Assembly: GCA_000155435.1 (NCBI GenBank)
Contig: DS990260.1
Coordinates: 26,894-90,893 of the forward strand
Direction of reading: 5' to 3'
DNA: 64,000 bases
Source: Clostridiales bacterium 1_7_47FAA
Lineage (GTDB): Bacteria > Bacillota > Clostridia > Lachnospirales > Lachnospiraceae
The notes beneath the pieces are model-generated. The model was not told the DNA's origin, searched no databases, and saw only the letters and a program-made list of their open reading frames with translations. Positions 1 to 8,088 of the stretch are shown here, piece by piece; position 1 is the stretch's first letter; every line of letters begins with the position of its first letter. Both the position numbers and the translations under genes were made by a program.

Positions 1-434
1 CCCTCCAGTTCAAAGCCAACCAGGCCGTCCTTGGTTCCCCCCTCGCGGCATACGCGGTCGCATGGAATCACGTTCCGGTAAAGGCTGATCAACATGCCGA
101 ACACCAGGTCAGCCACCGCGCTGGTGGAATAGCCCGCACAATTGCACACCGTGACCCCGTTCTTCCGGCAGGCGTCCATCGCAATATGGTCGATGCCTGT
201 AAATGCCACTGCCAGAAGTTTCAGGTTCCTGCACCCGTTTATCACATTCTCATTTAACGGCAGGTTGGATACCACAATGATTTCCGCATCCTTTCCGCGC
301 TCAATCAGCTCCTCTGTGCCGGTAACCTTTGTATCGTGATATACAATCTCCACCCGGCCGCCCAATGCTTCCTTTGCCATGGATAAAAGCTTATCCTTCT
401 CCACTCCAAGCGGTTCAATTATTACCATTTTCAT
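1..434 (-). CDS. D-2-hydroxyacid dehydrogenase family protein, N-terminal part (3' end outside window)
   Basis: The reverse strand is open from the ATG at 434 to the window edge (144 codons, no stop). A GGAGGT ribosome site lies about 8 bases upstream. The visible product has the N-terminal substrate-domain pattern of D-isomer 2-hydroxyacid dehydrogenases: a residue run VAFTGIDHI (the family's 'TGYDNID' region) followed by NGVTVCNCAGYSTSAVAD, which precedes the NAD-binding domain. The GxGxxG nucleotide motif and the catalytic Arg/Glu/His would lie beyond the window. It is a different family member from the gene at 53181-54149. NAD-linked reduction or oxidation of a 2-keto/2-hydroxy acid is the family role; the substrate is unknown. 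Confidence 0.85.
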   Translation of the reverse strand, partial: MKMVIIEPLGVEKDKLLSMAKEALGGRVEIVYHDTKVTGTEELIERGKDAEIIVVSNLPLNENVINGCRNLKLLAVAFTGIDHIAMDACRKNGVTVCNCAGYSTSAVADLVFGMLISLYRNVIPCDRVCREGGTKDGLVGFELE

Positions 435-632
435 CTCAATCTACCTCCGATATTTTATGCAGGGATTTATGGCCGCGCTGCAGGGCCTTTATTTCCTATC
501 AATTATATAGCACCGGATTGGATTTTACAAGCCAAAGACAGTTTGGGGGGATTTCCGGCAGGCAATGCTGGGGACACGTAAACATCCTCCTTTCCATCCG
601 CCCAAAATGGCTCCCCGCCGGATTTTCCCTGA

Positions 633-1946
633 TCATTGTTCCAGCTCCACCGCCAGTTCCAGATTGGCCTTCTCATATTCGTTAAACACGCCTGCATCAA
701 ACTTATCTGCGGGATACATACCGGAATACCATGTATAAGCGCTGAAAAAATCATTCCATAAATCATTCTTGAAAATGTATCCATGCCGGGCATAAACCTC
801 ATTGCGGAAAACCGCTGTCAGCTCCGGCGCCCAGCTGATCTGCTGCATTTCCTCCCTTGTGTAATATCTGGAGTCTGAATCAAAGACAGGCAGACCGTAA
901 TCCACAGGATATCCCTCCGCAGGATACCCGCCTGTGGTGCCTTCCTTAAGCTGCCGTTTATAAGCCGATATGATATAATGGAGTGCTTCTGCCGTTGGTT
1001 CTGACGCATCTGCCTTACGGTATCCATGATAATCCCATATGATTTCATTGGACAGGAACTGATACCCGGATGATACCTTCTTAAGGGTCACTATACATTC
1101 CTGGGTAAACTGGGTGTATCCGTCGGAAAGGCACCATATCCGGTACCTGTTTCCATCCACCTCGCCTCTGGGGCAGAAAAAGCTTCGTATATTCGTATCG
1201 CCATGCTCCGTATAGTACCGGTCATACTGCGGCAGGTAAACCCACCCAAGCCCAGTCTCCATCCGGTCAAGGGTAAGTCCTGTCTTATCCGCCAGGAACG
1301 CATCAATCTGCGCCTTGCCCAGACGTACCATATCCGTCATTATCTCCGTCTGTCCCACTGCCTTGAGAAACGCCTCCCTTTCTTCCCCTGTCATGGCAGG
1401 CTGGTCCATGCCTGCCCCTGAATAAAAAACCTCATTCAGATCCAGGTATTCCGGGGACTTGTATTCAGACAGAAGAAAGCCGTAATTGTCAATCCGGTTC
1501 AGATATTTTTCAAAATACCGCAGTTCATCTTCATTGAGCTGGCGCGGTGCCGCAGATTCCGCTTCCGGTTGTGCAGACTCCCCTTCCGATTTTGTATCCC
1601 CCGCTTCCGGTTTTTCAGACCCCTCTTCCAGTTTTCCAGATTCCCCTGACGGATTATAAAACCCTTCTGTGTCATAGGATTCTGATGGTTCCTCATTGCT
1701 TCCATCCATCCCTTCCTCACCGCTACCATCCATCCCTTTCATTCCATCCCCCTCCGGACCAGACTCCGGATGGTCCGTTCCCTGTACGTCTGTCCCCACC
1801 GCCCTGCCGGCAGCGGGATTACATGCCGACAGTCCAGACATGGTCAGTGCCATTGCTAAAATAATCATGGTCCATGGTGCTTTTCCTTTTGTGAAACGGC
1901 ATTTCCGCCTTAAGTCCTTTCTCTCCCTTAAACCTCTTCCCATCAT
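633..1946 (-). CDS. YARHG-domain lipoprotein
   Basis: Predicted exported lipoprotein of 437 residues. A basic N-terminus is followed by a hydrophobic stretch ending in the lipobox L-S-A-C (Cys about residue 42), so the mature protein should be anchored outside the membrane. Residues about 50-135 are a Glu/Gly/Ser/Pro-rich low-complexity linker. The C-terminus contains the YARHG signature (residues YARHGYIF, then W..F and W Y) typical of the YARHG domain, a small extracellular module of unknown function. Start chosen because AGGAGG lies directly upstream of the ATG at 1946; a second ATG follows at 1943. It lies downstream of the BlaR1-like gene on the same strand, but a hairpin at 2042-2068 separates them, so it is probably its own unit. 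Confidence 0.8.
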   Translation of the reverse strand: MMGRGLRERKDLRRKCRFTKGKAPWTMIILAMALTMSGLSACNPAAGRAVGTDVQGTDHPESGPEGDGMKGMDGSGEEGMDGSNEEPSESYDTEGFYNPSGESGKLEEGSEKPEAGDTKSEGESAQPEAESAAPRQLNEDELRYFEKYLNRIDNYGFLLSEYKSPEYLDLNEVFYSGAGMDQPAMTGEEREAFLKAVGQTEIMTDMVRLGKAQIDAFLADKTGLTLDRMETGLGWVYLPQYDRYYTEHGDTNIRSFFCPRGEVDGNRYRIWCLSDGYTQFTQECIVTLKKVSSGYQFLSNEIIWDYHGYRKADASEPTAEALHYIISAYKRQLKEGTTGGYPAEGYPVDYGLPVFDSDSRYYTREEMQQISWAPELTAVFRNEVYARHGYIFKNDLWNDFFSAYTWYSGMYPADKFDAGVFNEYEKANLELAVELEQ

Positions 1947-2041
1947 GCGCCTCCTGGATTTATTACCAATATTTTACCATGGTTTGTGAATTACAATTAT
2001 GAAATTATCTTTAATTTTACAACCCCTCCCGGCAAAGGACA

Positions 2042-2068
2042 AGCCTGCTGTCATTATAACAGCAGGCT
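2042..2068 (-). terminator. Hairpin terminator after the M56 peptidase gene
   Basis: Perfect 10-bp stem (2042-2051 with 2059-2068, AGCCTGCTGT / ACAGCAGGCT) with a 7-base loop, 35 bases past the stop of the M56 gene. The following T tract on the reverse strand is weak, so termination may be partial. Confidence 0.6.
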
Positions 2069-2102
2069 CCTTCTTTGATGGGAATCACTTCGTGGTCCCT
2101 TT

Positions 2103-4193
2103 CTATTTCTCAAATCCCTTCCATGTGACCTTCCACTCCCCATATGCATACTTCAGTTCAAGGTTCAGGTAGGTATAGCTGTCCTCCCCTTCTTCCTTAA
2201 ACCGGTATACTGCTTCCGCATACACCTCCTTTAAGTCCGGATGGTACTGTATCCTCAGTTCCGGCAGTTCTGAGTCATCCACGGCCACCGTATCCTCCAG
2301 CTCCTTACGGGAAAATGTACTGCATTCCCCGGCTGTTTTAACATCCCCGCTTAAATAAGCCCGGCAGAACCGCATGGCAGTGTCATAAACCTTTGATGAA
2401 ATCATGTCCACGCCCAATGCAGAATAAATGCCTGACTTCAGCCCGTCCCGGAGGACCGCAACACGCTTGACGTCCGCATCAGGGAACACATCTTCATCAA
2501 AGCAGAACAGAAGATAGATATCCCTTCCATCCCTCTGCTGGATTACCGGCTCATACAGGTGTTCTTCATCCCCGTATCCTTCCAGCTGTATCCCAATCTG
2601 GTGATTGTCCGCAAAACCAGCAGCCTCATCCTCATCGGCTCCCTGAAAATGCATGCTGAACGCATTGGGGTACTCTTCCACCGCCACCAGGGCTGCCTGG
2701 GTCTGGTCCGGCCCTTCTATGAGCTGATGACAGGTATATGCGTCCAGCAATTCCCTGTCATCCGTTGTAAACAGGTATTCCACGCTCCTGTCATCCTGTG
2801 TAATGGATATCTTAAACGCGCCTGCATGTCCTGCATTCCATATGCTGATTACAAATTCCTCCGGTCCGGCCTGCATATAACCATAGCCGCGGTCCGGTCT
2901 GCCGTCCCCTGACAGGACGGTGCCATCCGCATCCATATATGATGTGACCTGGATGGTTTCCCTGTAATCACGTGGGACGGGCAGCGGCCTGCCGCTTTCC
3001 GCCTCCCGCCGTTCCATGGTCAGCTCATAGAAATTCCCCCACTGCTCCACCCCCACCAGGGCCAGCATATCCCCCTGCCCGATGGGCACTTCCTCTGTTT
3101 CCCGTTGTTCCTGAGACGGCTGGGACTGTGTATCAATTCCCCGGATAACATTTTCCGCAACAGACGGAACATCCTGCGTCCCTGTGGTTTCCACACTGCC
3201 TGTAAATGTGCATGCCCCCAGCAGCAGGACCGCTCCCGCCACCGCCGCCATCATGGCCCCGGTCGTCTTCGGGTGTGCCGCAAGGATCCGGATACGTTCC
3301 CTGACGGTCCGCGGCCCGGCTGTCATTGTGGTAGCAACGGAACATATCCCTTTTCCCCTTCCCCGCGCCTCAATCATGCCCACCAGGGTCCTTCCATAGG
3401 CAAACCGCTCCCTTTCCCCCAGAAGCTTAACCGCTGCCTCGTCGCATGCCAGTTCACAGTCCTGTCTGGACAGCACTGCCGCCAGCCAGATCAGCGGATT
3501 CACCCAGTAAAGGCACAACAGCCCGCACCTTAGGATTCCCCAGTAACGGTCCCCATTGGACACATGGCTCATCTCATGGGCAAGGATATGGCACAGTTTT
3601 TGGTAATCATCGGAGGCGGAAACCGGGATATAAATCCCCTCATCCGTCCCCCACCCGTAATAACAGGGGGATTGGATTCCTTCCACCACATAGACCCGTT
3701 CTGTCACAAAAACCGGCATGGTTCCGTAAAATGCCTTTCTCCTGCTGACCAGCATCCTGTGGAAGCGCCGGTTGACCATAAACATCCACAGTCCCAGAAG
3801 CATGCTTCCCAACACCCATATAACCATGATCCAAAGCTGCCAGTCAATTCCCGCTGCCCTTTGGGCCAGCGTCACGGTCTGCCCCGCACTGTCAAAGTGA
3901 TAGACATGGCCGGTAGCCACATTATCTGCCAGATATTCCAGGCTGGTTCCCGCAATCACCTGCCGGTGGACCGCATCCGCTGCATTCATCACGCTGAACC
4001 GCGACCGCAATGGGTCCGCCAGCCCCTTAAGGGGGCCATAGATATATGGGCCAAACACCGGCCAGGCCAGACGGAGGACCACCAGCCCCCACAGGCCGTA
4101 CCGGATATTGGGACTGATTTTATCTTTCAGTATCAGACGCAATGCAGCAATTGCCAGTATCAATACGGAAGATGATATCATGGTATCTATCAT
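2103..4193 (-). CDS. BlaR1-type M56 family membrane metallopeptidase with a large unassigned extracellular domain
   Basis: 696 residues. The N-terminal part has hydrophobic segments near residues 5-22, 33-50 and 118-140 and a zinc-protease motif HEMSH near residue 206, followed by the second acidic ligand region (CELACDEAAV, about 245-255). A further membrane segment lies near 310-328. In BlaR1/MecR1 systems such a protease cleaves the partner repressor when an external domain senses a signal. Here the C-terminal 360 or so residues show no SxxK penicillin-binding sensor that I can find, so the signal is probably not a beta-lactam. The ATG overlaps the stop of the BlaI-like gene by 4 bases (ATGA), showing translational coupling. 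Confidence 0.88.
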   Translation of the reverse strand: MIDTMISSSVLILAIAALRLILKDKISPNIRYGLWGLVVLRLAWPVFGPYIYGPLKGLADPLRSRFSVMNAADAVHRQVIAGTSLEYLADNVATGHVYHFDSAGQTVTLAQRAAGIDWQLWIMVIWVLGSMLLGLWMFMVNRRFHRMLVSRRKAFYGTMPVFVTERVYVVEGIQSPCYYGWGTDEGIYIPVSASDDYQKLCHILAHEMSHVSNGDRYWGILRCGLLCLYWVNPLIWLAAVLSRQDCELACDEAAVKLLGERERFAYGRTLVGMIEARGRGKGICSVATTMTAGPRTVRERIRILAAHPKTTGAMMAAVAGAVLLLGACTFTGSVETTGTQDVPSVAENVIRGIDTQSQPSQEQRETEEVPIGQGDMLALVGVEQWGNFYELTMERREAESGRPLPVPRDYRETIQVTSYMDADGTVLSGDGRPDRGYGYMQAGPEEFVISIWNAGHAGAFKISITQDDRSVEYLFTTDDRELLDAYTCHQLIEGPDQTQAALVAVEEYPNAFSMHFQGADEDEAAGFADNHQIGIQLEGYGDEEHLYEPVIQQRDGRDIYLLFCFDEDVFPDADVKRVAVLRDGLKSGIYSALGVDMISSKVYDTAMRFCRAYLSGDVKTAGECSTFSRKELEDTVAVDDSELPELRIQYHPDLKEVYAEAVYRFKEEGEDSYTYLNLELKYAYGEWKVTWKGFEK

Positions 4194-4579
4194 AAGCCTT
4201 CCTCCTCTGCCTTCCTGAGCACTTCATAGAGTTCTTCAATTTCATGCCTGGAAAGCGATTTTGAATTTGCCATGGCATCCACCATCAGGCTGACGCTTCC
4301 TTCATATACCCGCTCCAGGAATCCCTTTGTCTCCTGCAGGGCCGCATCCGCCCTTTCAATGGATGGATAGAACTGTTTGGCCCGCTGCCCTTCCTCATGG
4401 TGCACGGCCGACTTTGCCTCCAGACGGTTCAGCATGGTAATGACTGTATTCTTGCTCCAGCCCCTGTCCTTTTTCAGCGCCCTTGTCAGTTCCATGATGG
4501 TCTGGGGCGGGTTCTCCCACAACAGGTTCATTATCCTCCATTCACCGTCAGACAGACTGACCTTCCCGTTTTCCTCCAT
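4190..4579 (-). CDS. BlaI/MecI-type winged-helix repressor
   Basis: 129 residues, the usual length for the family. The start at 4579 has AGGAGGTG 5 bases upstream and gives the typical N-terminus (LSDGEWRIMNLLWEN), so I prefer it over an upstream ATG at 4612. The winged helix covers about residues 8-80 (KNTVITMLNRLEAK recognition region); the rest is the dimerisation and cleavage region. Coupled to the M56 protease downstream and preceded by a promoter overlapped by matching inverted repeats, which indicates autorepression relieved by proteolysis. Confidence 0.9.
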   Translation of the reverse strand: MEENGKVSLSDGEWRIMNLLWENPPQTIMELTRALKKDRGWSKNTVITMLNRLEAKSAVHHEEGQRAKQFYPSIERADAALQETKGFLERVYEGSVSLMVDAMANSKSLSRHEIEELYEVLRKAEEEGL

Positions 4580-4646
4580 GAATACACCTCCTATATAATC
4601 CCTGCAATCCATTTCCTGATTCCGTGATGTAATGCTTTTTAGGTAT

Positions 4647-4691
4647 ACATATGTCTACTTAAAGTTTATCATGATGGTAGACATATGTCAA
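4647..4691 (-). promoter_or_regulatory. Promoter with BlaI-type operators for the repressor/protease pair
   Basis: Reverse-strand -35 TTGACA (4686-4691), 17-base spacer, -10 TAAACT (4663-4668). Two copies of a 12-bp element, ACATATGTCTAC (4647-4658) and its exact inverse (4677-4688), flank the -10 and overlap the -35. Each contains the palindrome ACATATGT, resembling the TACA...TGTA half-sites of BlaI/MecI operators. Confidence 0.82.
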
Positions 4692-4828
4692 CCTTTTCCT
4701 TCTGACAGGTGCACATCATCCCCGCTTTTCCGGGAAGATTGCATCACAAAAAATGGATGCCCTCATTCAAGGTACATCCATCCCATCATTTGACGCTGCA
4801 TCCGGTTCTTTACTTCCCATCCGGTCCT

Positions 4829-6934
4829 TTACTTCCCGCCCGGTTCCGGCAGCATTTTCACATATTCAATAAACGCAGGAAGGGGCAGGGGCCTGCTGTA
4901 ATGATACCCCTGGTAAATCCTGCACCCAAGTCCGTCCAGGACCTTCACCTGCTCCTCTGTCTCCACACATTCCGCCACCGTGCTGACTTTCAAAATACGG
5001 GACATGTTCATGATATTGCCTATCAGCTCACAGGTCTGGGCATGGCCGGGCAGACGTTTGATCAGGGAACCGTCAATCTTCACCTCATCATAATCAGCAG
5101 AGTTAAGATAATTCAGGGAGCCATGGCCCATGCCGAAATCATCCATGCTGATACGGATTCCGGCTTTCTTCAGCTCCTCCAGCTGATGTTCCAGGTTGGC
5201 GCCGGGATTCAGGGCCACCTGTTCTGTCAGCTCAATGGTCAGATACCTGCCCTCCACATGCATTTCCCTCAGAATATCAACCACCTTTCCTGCAAAGCCG
5301 GGGTCCTCCAGCTGCAGCGGCAGGATATTAACGGAAAATGGAATTGGATGCCCAGTCTCCTGCTCCGCCATTTTCATGTCCCGGCAGGCCATGGAGACAA
5401 TGGATAATCCCAGTTCATCAACAAATCCGCCCTGGGTGGCCAGGGCAATCACCAACGGGGGATAGATAAACGTATGCCCCATATAATCCCACCGCAAAAG
5501 GGCCTCACACCCATAAAGCGTACGGTCCCGGTACATCTGGGGCTGATAATACAGCTGCAGCTCCCCCTTCATAAGCGCATACTGAAGGTCCGAGGACAGA
5601 AGCTTTGCTGTCTGCCTGTTCTCATATGTCCTCCAATAAAAATCCCTGACCCATACAGACTGCTCCTCTTCCTTCATGGTGTTTTCCAGGTTCTTTATCT
5701 TGGAAAGGAATTCCTTTTCCTGGATGGCCTCGCTATGCATGACAAAAGGGATATAAATCAGGGTGCCCACTGCAAGGTTACACAGCTGGAGCAGGCTGCC
5801 CCTCACTGAACCAGTGGCCAGGTAACCGCTGAACAGGGCGGGCACGGTCCACTCCACGCTGTTCGACACGGCGGGGACCAGGCTGAAATAGATAGCCATG
5901 CCGCTGATAACCGACAGGACGATGGGGGTAAGGATAAAGGGGAGTATCATATCCGCGCTGAATATAATGGGGAATCCGAACAATACCAGTTCATTGGTAT
6001 TAAATACAACCGCGGGCAGGGACAGCTTGGCAAGACGCCTGTTGTTCTTTTTCCTGGCCGCAAGAAACAGCGCCAGAACCAGACAGACGGCGCAGCCGCT
6101 TCCTCCCATGAATACAAATGTGTCCAGGAATGTCTTGCTGAAGATACGGTCCGGAACAAGCCCCTGGGCAATCATGCCCTGGTTGACAGCTACCTCTGAC
6201 TCAAAAAGCCTGCGCGAAACAGCTTCCAGGGTGTTGGTCCCGTGAATCCCGAAAAACCACAGGACATGGGATATAAGGATATAGAGCAGGATGGAAAACA
6301 TGCCGTTGCCCAGATGCTCAAATAATTGCAGGAACAGGTATGAGCCGAAATTCATGATATTGGCGTCTTCAAACAACAGGTACAATACCAGTCCTGAAAT
6401 ACCGCACACGGCAACGGTGACCACAGCAGGTACCAGGCTCTGCATGGAGGCATTGAAATTATAGGCAACCCCCATGGTATACAGGCGCTGATGCCCCGCA
6501 ACCCACCGGTAAATCATGGTAAGCAGCCAGCAGCTGACCAGGGTAATGCAGATTGCGGTAAAGCTCCACTCAGGCCCCCAGATGGAAAGCCCGCCGCTGG
6601 GATAACAGAACGCAATAAAAGAACAGAGGGACACCGCCGGAAAAAACACGGGGGTATTGTCATAAACCGTCTGTTCCTCCCCATAGGCATACGAAATCAT
6701 CAGGGCAAAAATAAAGCCCAGTGAACCAAAGGTGGCCTGGTAAATCCCCATCAGGAACATGTCCAGAAGACTGCCCGCCCCAGAAGCAAGGTAAGCCTGC
6801 CATATCTTCACAGGAAAATTCATGATGATCAGGGAAAATGACCCCATGATCAGGAATGGTATGGTCAGCAGAAGCCCCTGCCTGACGGAAAATATGAATA
6901 TATTATGATTAAGGAACCGGCGGACTTTTTCCAT
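4829..6934 (-). CDS. PTS EIIC-like membrane domain fused to an EAL cyclic-di-GMP phosphodiesterase domain
   Basis: 701 residues. Residues about 1-400 resemble the cellobiose/lactose-type EIIC permease: ten or so membrane segments, the family motifs FGIHG and MGGSG, and NELVLFGFP in place of the usual NEPVLFGLP. A short linker with charged helix leads to an EAL domain (about 450-700) that keeps the residues expected of an active phosphodiesterase: EALLRW, the Asn of VNILPLQ, ELTE, MDDFGMG, VKIDG, AECVE and YQGY. No EIIB or EIIA gene lies beside it, so the membrane part may act as a sugar sensor rather than a transporter (inference). Start at 6934 chosen for the GGGGGTGA upstream; an ATG pair at 6964/6961 lacks a good site. 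Just beyond the stop, a run of about 19 bases (CCGGTTCTTTACTTCC type) is repeated about twice. Confidence 0.85.
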   Translation of the reverse strand: MEKVRRFLNHNIFIFSVRQGLLLTIPFLIMGSFSLIIMNFPVKIWQAYLASGAGSLLDMFLMGIYQATFGSLGFIFALMISYAYGEEQTVYDNTPVFFPAVSLCSFIAFCYPSGGLSIWGPEWSFTAICITLVSCWLLTMIYRWVAGHQRLYTMGVAYNFNASMQSLVPAVVTVAVCGISGLVLYLLFEDANIMNFGSYLFLQLFEHLGNGMFSILLYILISHVLWFFGIHGTNTLEAVSRRLFESEVAVNQGMIAQGLVPDRIFSKTFLDTFVFMGGSGCAVCLVLALFLAARKKNNRRLAKLSLPAVVFNTNELVLFGFPIIFSADMILPFILTPIVLSVISGMAIYFSLVPAVSNSVEWTVPALFSGYLATGSVRGSLLQLCNLAVGTLIYIPFVMHSEAIQEKEFLSKIKNLENTMKEEEQSVWVRDFYWRTYENRQTAKLLSSDLQYALMKGELQLYYQPQMYRDRTLYGCEALLRWDYMGHTFIYPPLVIALATQGGFVDELGLSIVSMACRDMKMAEQETGHPIPFSVNILPLQLEDPGFAGKVVDILREMHVEGRYLTIELTEQVALNPGANLEHQLEELKKAGIRISMDDFGMGHGSLNYLNSADYDEVKIDGSLIKRLPGHAQTCELIGNIMNMSRILKVSTVAECVETEEQVKVLDGLGCRIYQGYHYSRPLPLPAFIEYVKMLPEPGGK

Positions 6935-6995
6935 TGGCTCACCCCCACCCTCTGGCCGCATCATTCATCCGGCAGCCGATAAATTCTCAATAGCC

Positions 6996-7024
6996 ATTAT
7001 ACCATTCTTTCTCATCAGACACAA
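6996..7024 (-). promoter_or_regulatory. Promoter of the EIIC-EAL gene
   Basis: Reverse-strand TTGTGT (7019-7024), 17 bases, TATAAT (6996-7001), about 55 bases before the chosen start. Perfect -10, moderate -35. Confidence 0.6.
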
Positions 7025-7070
7025 TCCGGCTGTTGGGTGATTTTTACATTTAACCTGTAATCCATCCTAT

Positions 7071-7104
7071 AAAAAAGCCCCTCTGCATTGAATTGCAGAA
7101 AAGC
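7071..7104 (-). terminator. Intrinsic terminator of the ABC/adaptor operon
   Basis: Immediately after the stop at 7108 the reverse strand has GCTTTTCTGCA (7104-7094), a 6-base loop and TGCAGAGGGGC (7087-7077), an 11-bp RNA stem with G-U pairs, then six T residues (7076-7071). Confidence 0.85.
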
Positions 7105-7107
7105 TTT

Positions 7108-8088
7108 TTACCCCTCCCGGTTCCCTCCGGCGAAATGTCCCCAAATCAGGAATCCGCCCGAAGCACCAAGGGAACATACTGCACTGATCATGGTCCTCCT
7201 TTTAAGTTGTTCCAGCCATTCCACCCGGTACGCCTCCCCCATCCTCCCCATACGGTCATGGAGTTCCCCTGCTTTCCGGCTCCAGAAGTCAAAATCAGAC
7301 CATTTTCCCGGAATCAGCCCGGCCGGTATCTTCAGTTCCAGCTTCCACAGAAGGAGGATTCCAAGAAAAAGCAGGGATAATGCCAGGATTGCCAGACCAA
7401 GACGCCTTCTTTTTCCCACCCCTCTGCGCAACAGCTCCCGGCACAGCCAAATCAGTACCGCCACAGGGGCAGACATCACTGTCAGGCAGGAAAATGAGAA
7501 AAAGAGGAATCCGTCCACACACACATAGCCGTTTCCTATCCCATGACGGAACAGGATACGTTCCGCCGCTGTTTCGCCGGAGCTGTCTTTTCCGCAGCTG
7601 ATGATCATGCAGCGCATCCCTTCCTCCTTACCTGCCGGTATCAGGATGACGTATCCGGAATCATCCGTCACCCCCCGTACCACGTATGCCTGGTCACGGC
7701 ACCATACCTGTTTGCCGGACACTGACACGGAGCCGAACAGATCCATGGCCAGCCCCCTGCTGATGATACAGCCCTCCCGGTCCGACCGGCAGCCGTAGGT
7801 CCCATCCACCAGACGCCTGAAAGCCGCCATATCCCTGGAACCATGGACCGACATACATTCCGCCTGCTTCTTCTTTCCCAGTTCACGGTTTTGGACTAAG
7901 ACGTCCTCTGTCAGGGTCCAGGCCGTGATCTCCTGGCTGACCAGACGGGCAAGTTCCTCCTGTGACGGCGCGTCATCCTCCCGGTAGTACATAAAAACCT
8001 GTCCCCTGTAATCCCCGGTGCTCCACGCAGTCACCGCGCCAAATCCCCACAGGGAAAACAGCAGCAGCAAAAAAATCCATTTTCTCAT
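7108..8088 (-). CDS. Membrane protein resembling a MacB/FtsX-type permease fragment
   Basis: 326 residues with one N-terminal membrane segment (about 4-24), an extracellular stretch of about 150 residues, then three membrane segments (about 190-215, 230-250, 290-312). The extracellular part contains the pattern 'ISRGLAMDLFGSVSVSGKQV...YVVRGV', which resembles the periplasmic core domain of MacB-like ABC permeases, where ligand-export pumps pair with HlyD/MacA adaptors. No ATPase domain. Its ATG overlaps the stop of the adaptor gene by 4 bases, so the two are translated together. Assignment to the MacB-like fold is by pattern only. Confidence 0.6.
   Translation of the reverse strand: MRKWIFLLLLFSLWGFGAVTAWSTGDYRGQVFMYYREDDAPSQEELARLVSQEITAWTLTEDVLVQNRELGKKKQAECMSVHGSRDMAAFRRLVDGTYGCRSDREGCIISRGLAMDLFGSVSVSGKQVWCRDQAYVVRGVTDDSGYVILIPAGKEEGMRCMIISCGKDSSGETAAERILFRHGIGNGYVCVDGFLFFSFSCLTVMSAPVAVLIWLCRELLRRGVGKRRRLGLAILALSLLFLGILLLWKLELKIPAGLIPGKWSDFDFWSRKAGELHDRMGRMGEAYRVEWLEQLKRRTMISAVCSLGASGGFLIWGHFAGGNREG

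Noticed and set aside
4829..6934. A plain PTS sugar permease gene
   Set aside because: The C-terminal 250 residues are a full EAL domain and there is no IIA/IIB partner.
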